Assembly: GCA_965199815.1 (NCBI GenBank)
Contig: CBDATE010000018.1
Location: 186,001-250,000 of the forward strand
DNA length: 64,000 nucleotides
DNA from: Azotimanducus sp965199815
Lineage (GTDB): Bacteria > Pseudomonadota > Gammaproteobacteria > Pseudomonadales > Azotimanducaceae
Reading direction: 5' to 3'
Shown here: positions 44,018-54,000 of the stretch, one piece after another
Numbering within the stretch: position 1 is the first letter of the stretch
Layout of the letters: each line of letters starts with the position of its first letter
Position numbers and translations under genes: made by a program
Notes under the pieces: generated by a model
The model's database searches: none
Seen by the model: only the letters and a program-made list of their open reading frames with translations
Told to the model about the DNA's origin: nothing

Positions 44018-46048
44018 ATGCAGCGGGCACATCCATGTGCCCGCCCCTTTGGGCGGCTGCGCCGTGCATTTTTGCTGTCCTGCAAAAATGTCAGCGGGCA
44101 CATCCATGTGCCCGCCCCTTTGGGCGGCTGCGCCGTGCATTTTTGCTGTCCTGCAAAAATGTCAGCGGGCACTTCCGTGTGCCCGCCCCTTTGGGCGGCT
44201 GCGCCGTGCATTTTTGCTGTCCTGCAAAAATGTCAGCGGGCACTATAAGCCGTGTGCCCGCCCCTTTGGGCGGCTGCGCCGTGCATTTTTGCTGTCCTGC
44301 CTCAGCGGGCACTTCCGTGTGCCCGCCCCTTTGGGCGGCTGCGCCGTGCATTTTTGCTGTCCTCAAAAATGTCAGCGGGCTTCCGTGTGCCCGCCCCTTT
44401 GGGCGGCTGCGCCGTGCATTTTTGCTGTCCTGCAAAAATGTCAGCGGGCACTTCCGTGTGCCCGCCCCTTTGGGCGGCTGCGCCGTGCATTTTTGCTGTC
44501 CTGCAAAAATGTCAGCGGGCACTTCCGTGTGCCCGCCCCTTTGGGCGGCTGCGCCGTGCATTTTTGCTGTCCTGCAAAAATGTCAGCGGGCGCCGTGTGC
44601 CCGCCCCTTTGGGCGGCTGCGCCGTGCATTTTTGCTGTCCTGCAAAAATGTCAGCGGGCACTTCCGTGTGCCCGCCCCTTTGGGCGGCTGCGCCGTGCAT
44701 TTTTGCTGTCCTGCAAAAATGTCAGCGGGCACTTCCGTGTGCCCGCCCCTTTGGGCGGCTGCGCCGTGCATTTTTGCTGTCCTGCAAAAATGTCAGCGGG
44801 CACTTCCGTGTGCCCGCCCCTTTGGGCGGCTGCGCCGTGCATTTTTGCTGTCCTGCAAAAATGTCAGCGGGCACTTCCGTGTGCCCGCCCCTTTGGGCGG
44901 CTGCGCCGTGCATTTTTCTGCAAAAATGCACTTCCGTGTGCCCGCCCCTTTGGGCGGCTGCGCCGTGCATTTTTGTGTCCTGCAAAAATGTCAGCGGGCA
45001 CTTCCGTGTGCCCGCCCCTTTGGGCGGCGTGCATTTTTGCTGTCCTGCAAAAATGTCAGCGGGCACTTCCGTGTGCCCGCCCCTTTGGGCGGCTGCGCCG
45101 TGCATTTTTGCTGTCCTGCAAAAATGTCAGCGGGCACATCCATGTGCCCGCCCCTTTGGGCGGCTGCGCCGTGCATTTTTGCTGTCCTGCAAAAATGTCA
45201 GCGGGCACTTCCGTGTGCCCGCCCCTTTGGGCGGCTGCGCCGTGCATTTTTGCTGTCCTGCAAAAATGTCAGCGGGCACTTCCGTGTGCCCGCCCCTTTG
45301 GGCGGCTGCGCCGTGCATTTTTGCTGTCCTGCAAAAATGTCAGCGGGCACTTCCGTGTGCCCGCCCCTTTGGGCGGCTGCGCCGTGCATTTTTGCTGTCC
45401 TGCAAAAATGTCAGCGGGCACTTCCGTGTGCCCGCCCCTTTGGGCGGCTGCGCCGTGCATTTTTGCTGTCCTGCAAAAATGTCAGCGGGCACATCCATGT
45501 GCCCGCCCCTTTGGGCGGCTGCGCCGTGCATTTTTGCTTCCTGCAAAAATGCCGGGCACATCCATGTGCCCGCCCCTTTGGGCGGCTGCGCCGTGCATTT
45601 TTGCTGTCCTTGTCAGCGGGGCCGTGTGCCCGCCCCTTTGGGCGGCTGCGCCGTGCATTTTTGCTGTCCTGCAAAAATGTCAGCGGGCAGCCCGCCCCTT
45701 TGGGCGGCTGCGCCGTGCATTTTTGCTGTCCTGCAAAAATGTCAGCGGGCACTTCCGTGTGCCCGCCCCTTTGGGCGGCTGCGCCGTGCATTTTTGCTGT
45801 CCTGCAAAAATGTCAGCGGGCACTTCCGTGTGCCCGCCCCTTTGGGCGGCTGCGCCGTGCATTTTTGCTGTCCTGCAAAAATGTCAGCGGGCACATCCAT
45901 GTGCCCGCCCCTTTGGGCGGCTGCGCCGTGCATTTTTGCTGTCCTGCAAAAATGTCAGCGGGCACTTCCGTGTGCCCGCCCCTTTGCTGCGCCGTGCATT
46001 TTTGCTGTCCTGCTGCGCCGTGCATTTTTGCTGTCCTGCAAAAATGTG
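44018..46048. repeat. Tandem array of about 29 palindromic 71-bp units inside the element
   Basis: Each 71-bp unit has three inverted repeats. A: GCGGGCAC/GTGCCCGC around TTCCGT or ATCCAT. B: CCGCCC/GGGCGG around CTTT. C: CATTTTTGC/GCAAAAATG around TGTCCT. I count 29 units and a partial one; several carry small deletions (near 44246, 44291, 44591, 44921, 45021, 45551, 45611, 45691, 45985) and five have ATCCAT in place of TTCCGT. Hairpin A resembles H4 of the host element with one extra G:C pair. 71 is not a multiple of three and the unit has no forward stop, so all three forward frames are open; these are not genes. There are no variable spacers, so it is not a CRISPR. Confidence 0.97.
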
Positions 46049-46140
46049 CTGATTTGCTCGCAGATTCAATGCCTTACGGCACTGAATCTGGCGGCACATC
46101 CATGTGCCGCACGGGAAACTCTGTTATTCAGAGTTTCCCT
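46049..46140 (+). repeat. Multi-hairpin element copy 3, right part
   Basis: Resumes with CTGATTTGC, the right arm of H2 minus its first three bases, and continues through H3 (loop TTAC), H4 (loop TCCA) and H5 to TTTCCCT, identical to copy 2 over this part. Confidence 0.93.
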
Positions 46141-46214
46141 AAAAGCTGGAAATTGGGTGTCGCTAAAAGCTATTATTTGGAGCAGTTGGTCGAGAGCGGG
46201 AAATCACAGCCACC

Positions 46215-47735
46215 ATGGCCACGCCGCAAGAGAAGTTGGCTGATGCGCTGGAAGCGCTCAAGGCACTCCAGTCCAACGGCATCGTCGCCATCCGCACCAG
46301 CGACCTTCGTCCCGCCCAACTTCGTATCCTGTTCGCCCAAGGCTTCTTGTACCGGGTGATGAGGGGTTGGTACATCGCTTCCCGCCCTGAGGCGCGCATC
46401 GAAAGCGAAGACTGGCGCACTGTCTTCTGGCCATTCTGCACGGGCTACCTCAACGCCCGATTCGGTGGTCGGTGGAGCCTGTCGCCAGAGCAGTCCCTGA
46501 GCCTTCATGCCGGTAATGCGAGCTTGCCCACGCAGTTGCTGGTGCGGGCACCAAAGGGCCGCAACAAGCCGACACCACTGGTTCACGGGACATCGATCAT
46601 GGAGTTGCGGGCCGTATTGACACCTTCGCAACACACGGAACCAAGCCCTGGTCTGCGGGCTTACACCCTGCCGGCGGCTCTGGTTGCCGTTCCGCCATCC
46701 TTCTACAGGCGCAATCCGACTGATGCGCGCATTGCGCTTTCCCGGGTTCGCGATGCTGCCGACATCCTGGTACCACTGCTTGAAGGTGGCCGCAGCAAGG
46801 TGGCTGGCCGATTGGCAGGAGCCTTTCGCAACATTGGTCAGCATGAGATGGCGGAGAAGATTCTGGCTGGCATGCGGGCGGCTGGCTATCAAGTGTCCCC
46901 GGTGGACCCCTTTGAACAACCGGCACCCGTTCCGCTGCGCTTGCGCGAACCTTCCCCGTACTGCAACCGGTTGCGGCTCATGTGGCAGCAGATGCGCTCA
47001 GAGGTGCTTGATCATTTTCCCGTACCGACAAGGCAAGCGCTTGACGCGGATGACTTCCTGGCTCGAATGGACGAAATCTATACGGAAGATGCCTATCACT
47101 CGCTGTCCATTGAAGCCTACCGGGTCAACACGGCTCTGATTGAGCGCGTTCGCTCAGGCGCATGGAATCCCGATGCCGTTGAGAGTGACCGCGATGCCCG
47201 CGATGCCTTGGCGGCGCGAGGCTACTGGCAAGCCTTTGAAGCGGTGAAGCGAAGCGTGGCGCAGGTGCTGCAGGGCGCACCACCCGGACAGGTAGTTGAT
47301 AGCGGTCATCACGAATGGCATCGGGAATTGTTCGCTCCCGCGGTGGTGGCTGGCCTTTTGACTCCCGTTGATCTGGCGGGCTACCGCAACGATCAGGTGT
47401 ACCTGCGAGGCTCCCTGCACATCCCGCCCAACAAGGAGGCGGTACGCGATTGCATGCCGGTTTTCCTCGAGCTGCTCGAAGCCGAGCCGAACGCCGTGGT
47501 GCGGGCGGTGCTCGGCCACTTCTTCTTTGTGTACATCCACCCCTATATGGACGGCAACGGGCGATTGGCCCGTTTTCTCATGAATCTGATGCTGGCTTCG
47601 GGGGGATACGCCTGGCTGGTGGTGCCCGTTCGGCGGCGCAAGGCGTACATGGATGCTCTGGAAGCGGCGAGCGTGGGCGGTGATATCAGGCCGTTCGCAA
47701 GGTTTCTGGGTGATTTGGCGCGGCAGGAAGAGTAG
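46215..47735 (+). CDS. Fic-domain protein with AbiEi-like N-terminal domain
   Basis: 506 aa. Residues about 1-200 resemble AbiEi-type antitoxin domains: 'VAIRTSDLRPAQLRILFAQG', 'GFLYRVMRGWYIASRPE', then 'GGRWSLSPEQSLSLHAGN'. Residues about 270-500 are a Fic domain with the complete active-site motif 'HPYMDGNGRLARFLMN'. Fic enzymes usually transfer AMP from ATP to a protein target. An inhibitory-helix-like motif ('SLSIEAYRV') appears around residue 296, suggesting autoinhibition. It is probably a toxin-antitoxin or defence-like effector controlled by its own DNA-binding domain; the target is unknown. It follows the array-bearing element. Confidence 0.85.
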   Translation: MATPQEKLADALEALKALQSNGIVAIRTSDLRPAQLRILFAQGFLYRVMRGWYIASRPEARIESEDWRTVFWPFCTGYLNARFGGRWSLSPEQSLSLHAGNASLPTQLLVRAPKGRNKPTPLVHGTSIMELRAVLTPSQHTEPSPGLRAYTLPAALVAVPPSFYRRNPTDARIALSRVRDAADILVPLLEGGRSKVAGRLAGAFRNIGQHEMAEKILAGMRAAGYQVSPVDPFEQPAPVPLRLREPSPYCNRLRLMWQQMRSEVLDHFPVPTRQALDADDFLARMDEIYTEDAYHSLSIEAYRVNTALIERVRSGAWNPDAVESDRDARDALAARGYWQAFEAVKRSVAQVLQGAPPGQVVDSGHHEWHRELFAPAVVAGLLTPVDLAGYRNDQVYLRGSLHIPPNKEAVRDCMPVFLELLEAEPNAVVRAVLGHFFFVYIHPYMDGNGRLARFLMNLMLASGGYAWLVVPVRRRKAYMDALEAASVGGDIRPFARFLGDLARQEE

Positions 47736-48012
47736 ATTGAGACGCTCCTGTCTGTCATTCGCGTCGGAGTTCGGGGCGCACTTCGCGCGGGTCGGGGGGT
47801 CGGGGTGGTCGGAGGGTGTCCGGTGAAGCCGCACCAAAACCTCCCGAATACGCGAGTTCAGCCGGTGCACAAGTGTGCAATACGATTCTTGAAATCGAAA
47901 AATCTTGTTACCGAATCCATATACAGAATTCCTTGATGCCATTATCATTATGTTGTTCTTGGACAAATGTTTGTTTGATTTCGCACAAAGCAGTTCCGTG
48001 CAAAAATAACTT
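47736..48012 (+). other. AT-rich intergenic region upstream of the giant repeat gene
   Basis: No gene was recognised. From about 47870 the sequence turns clearly AT-rich against the GC-rich surroundings and probably contains the promoter of the giant gene; I could not assign -35 and -10 boxes with confidence. Confidence 0.5.
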
Positions 48013-51000
48013 ATGGTGTGTCGTCAGGGTTTTCTTGGGTGTGCACACGCCTGTATATTTCATATATTGAGCATCTCGCGCATTCCAACGAACCATACAT
48101 TCAACCCTGAACAGCTGGCTGCCGCCTTGATCCCTAATCCCCCCTCCCTCCTGCAAAATGTACGGTGCACGCGAATGTGCGGCGTACGCAGGCTCATTGG
48201 GGTTGTACAGGCTGTTTTGCCGTGGCGCGGCAAGGTGATCGGCACACCCCGACCCACGCCCCGCCCATGGCACAGTCGTCTGCCGGGCACGGGTATCGCC
48301 ACCCTGCTGTCCGCACCGGCAGCCACCCTGCTGGGCACATCGTTAGCCATCCTGCTGTCCATATCGGCAGCCGCCCAGGCACCGCCTGATCCCCCCGGTC
48401 AGCCCGAGCCACCGCCGCAAACAGATGTCTGCGACCGCACACCGGAGGTGCGCGATGCCATCCTCGATGCCGTTCTCGGGGTCACTGACTGTACTGCCCT
48501 CACACCCGCCCAACTGAGCGCCATCACCAGCCTGATCGTCTCGGATGCCGATCTCGTATCGCTGAAGGCGGAGGACTTCCGCGGCCTCACCACGCTCGCC
48601 CGACTGAATCTGGACAACAACCGCCTGCCTTCGCTGCCGACGGGTATCTTCAGTTCTCTCGATCTCGACATGCTCACCAACCTCGACCTGCGCGGCAACC
48701 CGGGGGCACCCTTCCGCCCGACGGTGAGCGCCGGTGCCGATCAGACCGTGGCGGTTGGCGCTCAGGGTACGCTGCAGGGAACAGTGTCCGGTGCCTGGGG
48801 CGACCGCGTAACCTGGCAATGGACGCAGGTGGTCGCCGCCGAGTCCACGACACCGATCATCGATGCGGCTGTGCCCCTGACCGATGCCACCAGCGCGAGC
48901 GCGTCATTCACCGCATCAGCCGTAGATGCCACCCTGTATTTCATGGTGACGGCCAGTCCGGCGACGGGCATCGGCAAGGGTGTCGCCAGCGCCACCGACT
49001 GGGTGCAGGTGCGTGTTGGCACCGGCAATACCGCGCCCAGGGTCGAGAACGAGATTCCCGACCAGTTCGCGGAACCGGGGGCGCGCTTCAGCTACGTCAT
49101 CCCGGAGGATGCCTTCACTGACGTGAACGGCGACCCCCTCACTTTCGCGGCCACTCGCGAAGATGGCAGAGCCTTGCCATCGTGGCTTGCCTTCACGGCA
49201 GACACGCGCAGCTTCTCGGGCAACTTGCCAAACTTGAACAACATATCCTTGACAATCAGAGTGACCGCCAGCGACGGCGTGGATTCGGTCAGCGACATCT
49301 TCGCGCTTGTCGTGGCACCGAACGATGTCTGCACCCGCACCAGAGGAGTGCGCGATGCGATTGTCGATGCCATCCCCGGTGTCACGGACTGCACTGCCGT
49401 CACGCCTGCCCAACTGAGCGCCATCACCAGCCTGAATATCTCCCGTCGCGGAGTGCCCGGCTTGCAGGATGGCGACTTCCGTGGCCTGGTCGCCTTGACC
49501 TCGCTGAATTTGCGCGGCAACCGCCTGTCTTCGCTGCCGAGGGATATCTTCAATTCTCTGGGCACACTCACGAACCTCGAACTGCGCAGCAACCCGGGTG
49601 CCCCATTCCGTCCGGTGGCGAATGCCGGTGCCGATCAGAGCGTGGCGGTTGGCGCTCAGGGCGGGCTGCAGGGAGCAGTGTCCGGTGCCTGGGGCCCCCG
49701 CGTAACCTGGCGATGGACGCAGGTACGCGCACCGGGCTCGAGGATGCCAGTGACGGGCGGGGTGAGGCTGACCAGCAGCAGTGTGATTGTCGCCGCATCC
49801 TTCACCGCACCGACCAGCAATACCACCCTGTACTTCATGCTGGAGGTGACTCCGGCAACAGGCATCGGCCGCGGTGCCGCCAGTGGTGTCGACTGGGTGG
49901 CGGTGCGGGTTGGAACCGGCAACGCCGCGCCCCGCGTTGTGGGCCAGATTCCTGACCAGAGGGCGATGCCGGGTGCATCGTTCAGCTACACCGTCCCGGC
50001 CAACCTCTTTGCCGATGCCAACAATGACCCCCTGACCTATACTGCGGAGCGGGCAAACGGCACCGCCTTGCCTGCCTGGCTTGCCTTTAACTCCGACACG
50101 CGCACATTCTCGGGCATACCGCCAAGTGCGGAAGCCGGCAAGAGCCTGTCGATCACGGTCACAGCGAGCGACGCTGTGGATTCGATCAGCGCCAGCTTCG
50201 TAATCGTGGTGACTGCATCCAATGTGTGCGAGCGCACCTCGGAAATCAGCGCTGCCATCGTTGCTGCTGTTTCCGGTGTTGACGACTGCGCGGATGTGAC
50301 ACCAGCGCAACTCGCCGCTATCAACACGCTCTTTGTTTCCCCCAGCAAAACACTGGCCAGCCTCGAGGCGGACGACTTCGGTGGCATGACCAGACTGTCC
50401 GAGTTGAGTCTGGTTGACAGCGGACTGGTACGGCCGCTGACCGAAAATGTCTTCGATTCGCTCACCTCTCTGGTGTTTCTGAACCTGTCCGGAAACCCGG
50501 GTGCCCCGTTCAGCCCGACAGCGAACGCCGGTGCGGACCGCGCTGTGCCTGTCGGCAGCAGGGTAACCCTGCGCGGAGCAGTGACCGGTGCCTGGGGCGA
50601 CAACGTGGCGGTGGAGTGGACGCAGGTGGATGGACCGAGTTCGAACACGAGAGTTCAGGCTGCGGAGCGGGTGGCCCTGACCGGCGAGAACACCGCCACG
50701 CTGTCCTTCACTGCGCCAAGCACCGCCACCAGCCTGCACTTCAGGCTGGTGATGGCACCCAGAACGGGAATGGGAGCGGGAGTCGGCATCGGCATTGGCA
50801 CCGACTGGGTGACGGTGACCACCGGCACAGCGCCGGTGCTGGCCAACCCGCTCCCCGATCAGGATGCCACTCTGGGCGCATCCTTCAGCTATAGCTTCCC
50901 GGCGAACACCTTTACCGATGTGAACGACACCCTGACCTATACGGCGACTCAGGAAGACGGCAGCGCCTTGCCCAGCTGGCTTGTTTTTACCCCCACCACG

Positions 51001-54000
51001 CGCAGCTTCTCGGGTACGCTGCCGAACACGCTGGCCAGCAACCGGCTGATCATCAGGGTGCAGGCCAGCAACGGTGTGCTCACCACAAGCGACACCTTTG
51101 ACATTCTCGTCGCCGAGACGGATGTCTGCACACGTACGCCGACGGTGCGTGATGCCATTGTCGCGGCTGTTCCTGGTGCCAGCGACTGCGCCGAGCTGAA
51201 TGCCGCCGGGCTCGCGGCCATCGAGCAACTGGTGATTTCCGGCAAACTCCTGGCCAACCTGCGAGAGGGCGATTTTGCCGGACTGACCGGGCTCACCGAG
51301 CTGCGTCTGGACGGCAACCGCCTGACAGCGCTGCCGGCAAACATCTTCGCTTCGCTTGTCAGGCTCACCGAGCTGCGTCTGGACGGCAACCGCCTGACAG
51401 CGCTGCCGACAAACATCTTCGACTCGCTTGCCATGCTCACCGAGTTGCGTCTCGACGGCAACCAACTGAACAGCCTGCCCGCGGGGCTGTTCGATCAGCT
51501 CACCGAGCTCACTCTGCTGCGTCTCGACGGCAACCGGCTGGCAGCTCTCCCCGAAGCCACCTTCGGCTCGCTCGCCAGGCTGAATCTGCTGCGCCTCGAT
51601 GGCAACGACGGCGCGCCCTTCAGTCCGAACGTGACCGCCGTCGCCTTCGCTCGCGTGTCCGCCGGCAGCACGGTCACGCTCAGAAGCAGCGTCACCGGTT
51701 CCTGGGGCAATAACGTCACCTTGCAATGGACCCAGGTGGATGCGCCGAATTCGGACACGGCGGCGACGGAACCTCTGACGCTCGCTGGCAGAGACAGCGC
51801 GACGGCATCCTTTGTGGCCCCGAGCGGCAATGCGACGCTGCACTTCCGGCTGGTCGCGAGCCCGCTGCCGGGCGTGGGCAACGGCGCTGCCGTCAGCGCC
51901 CCCGACCGGGTGACGGTGACCGTAGGTGCGGGCAACAACGCCCCCAGAGTGGTCACCTCCCTGCCCGACCAGACGGCGATGGTCGGCATGGCGTTCAGAT
52001 ATGTCATACCGGATAACATCTTTGCCGATGCGGACAGCGCTGATACCTTCGCCTACGCGGCGACCAGGGCGGACGGTAGCCCCCTGCCCACATGGCTGGG
52101 CTTCACCGCGGCATCGCGCACCTTCGCAGGTACGCCGCAGGCGACAGATGCCGGCATCCTGTCGCTGAAGGTGACGGCAAGCGATTTTCGTGGCGGCCAA
52201 GCGCGCGGTGGGTCGGCGAGCGATGTCTTTGACATGGTTATCGCCGCCACCAATGTCTGCGCGCGCACACCGGCAGTGCGCGATGAGATCCTCGCCGCCG
52301 TCACCGGTGTCAGCGACTGCACCGCGCTGACCGCCGCCAATCTCGCGGCCATCGACGAGCTGAACCTCTCCAACAGCAATCTCGCCAGCCTGCGGGCGGG
52401 CGACTTCGAAGGGCTGACCAACTTGCGACGACTGCGTCTGAATAACAATCAGCTGACCACCCTGCCGTCGGGCATATTCGCCTCACTCACGGTGCTCAGG
52501 GAGTTGCGTCTGAATGACAATCAGCTGACCGCGCTCCCCGGCGGCGTGTTCGACGGGCTCTCGCAACTGACAATACTGAGACTGGAGAACAACCGCCTGT
52601 CCTCGCTGTCCGCGGGCGTATTCGATGCACTGACGAGACTGAGGCGCTTGCGCCTGAGCGGCAACCAGCTGAGCCGCCTGCCCGAAGGAGTTTTCGAGCG
52701 GCTGACGATGCTGCGCACACTGAATGTGCAGGGCAATGTCGGCGCGCCCTTCGTGCCGGTGGCGAGTGCCGGCGAGGATCTCGGTGTGTCCGCCGGCAGC
52801 GCGGTTTCGCTGGCCGCAACCGCGACCGGTGCCTGGGGCAACAACCTGGTCTGGGAGTGGACGCAGGTGGAGGGTGCGCAATCGACGACACCGGTCGTGA
52901 ACGGTGTGGCGCTGACGAACTCCGACAAGGCCACCGCCACCTTCACCGCTCCGGGCGCGAACCTGACGCTCTATTTTCGGGTGTCCGCCAGTCCCTTCCC
53001 GAGCAATGCTGCCGGTGCCGCCGCCAGCGCCCCCGATTGGGTGACGGTGACCGTGGGCGCGGGCAACAACCCGCCACGACTCGTCACCCCGCTACTCACT
53101 CAGGCTGCGCGGGTGGGCGCACAGTTCAGCTATACCCTGCCGGGCAACGCCTTCACCGATGCCGACGGAGAAACCCTGACCTATGCAGCGACGCAGGCGG
53201 ACGGCAGCGCCCGGCCCGCATGGCTGGGCTTCACCCCAGGCACCCGCACCTTCGCCGGCATGCCGCAGGCGACAGATGCCGGGACGCTGGCGATAGAGGT
53301 GACCGCCACTGATCCGGCAGGCGCGTCGGCAAGCGCCATCTTCAGTCTGGTGGTGGCCGAGACAGATGTCTGCGCCCGCACCCCGGCGGTGCGCGATGCC
53401 ATTGTCGCAGCGGTCACCGGTGTCAGCGACTGCGCCGACCTGAGCTCTGTCAACCTGGCCGCCATTACCAGCCTGGATCTTTCCGGCAAGAGCCTTGCCA
53501 GCTTGCGGACGGGGGATTTTGGCGGCCTCACCGGATTGCGCGAGCTGAACCTGAACAGCAATGCCTTGACCGCATTGCCGCAAGACATCTTCGCTCCGCT
53601 GACCGAACTGAAGCGCTTGCGCTTGCAGGACAACGCGCTGGCCAGCCTGCCGGATGGCATCTTTGATGCCCTCGGCAAGCTGACGCTGTTGCGCCTTGAC
53701 GAGAACCGGCTCTCGCGGCTGCGCGCGGGGGTCTTTGCCCGCCTGAGCATCCTGACCATGCTGGATGTGGGCGACAACACCCTGGCGGTGCTGCCTGACG
53801 GCATCCTTGCCAACAAGCTCATGCTGACCGTGCTGCGCCTCGACGGCAATCAACTGTCCGCCCTGCCCACGGATGTATTCGCCGGGCTGCCGAACCTCAC
53901 CTGGCTGTACCTGAGCGGCAACCCGGGGGCACCCTTCCGTCCGACCGCGGATGCCGGTGCTGACCAACCGGTGGCTACCGGCGTGACCGTCTCGCTGAAC

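Noticed and set aside
44018..46048. CRISPR array
   Set aside because: Units are 71 bp, near-identical over their full length, without variable spacers, and no cas genes are nearby.
43984..46359. Three overlapping forward ORFs of 660-790 codons through the repeat array
   Set aside because: The 71-bp unit contains no forward stop and is not a multiple of three, so all frames are open automatically. There is no ribosome-binding site and no domain, and the palindromic units with indels look non-coding.
47736..48012. Rho-independent terminator or small RNA after the Fic gene
   Set aside because: The region is AT-rich but I could not find a convincing GC-rich stem followed by a T run.
48916..52200. 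Long minus-strand ORFs opposite the giant gene (up to about 1094 codons)
   Set aside because: They are antisense shadows caused by GC-rich codon usage; they mirror the repeat structure of the plus strand and have no start signals or recognisable domains.
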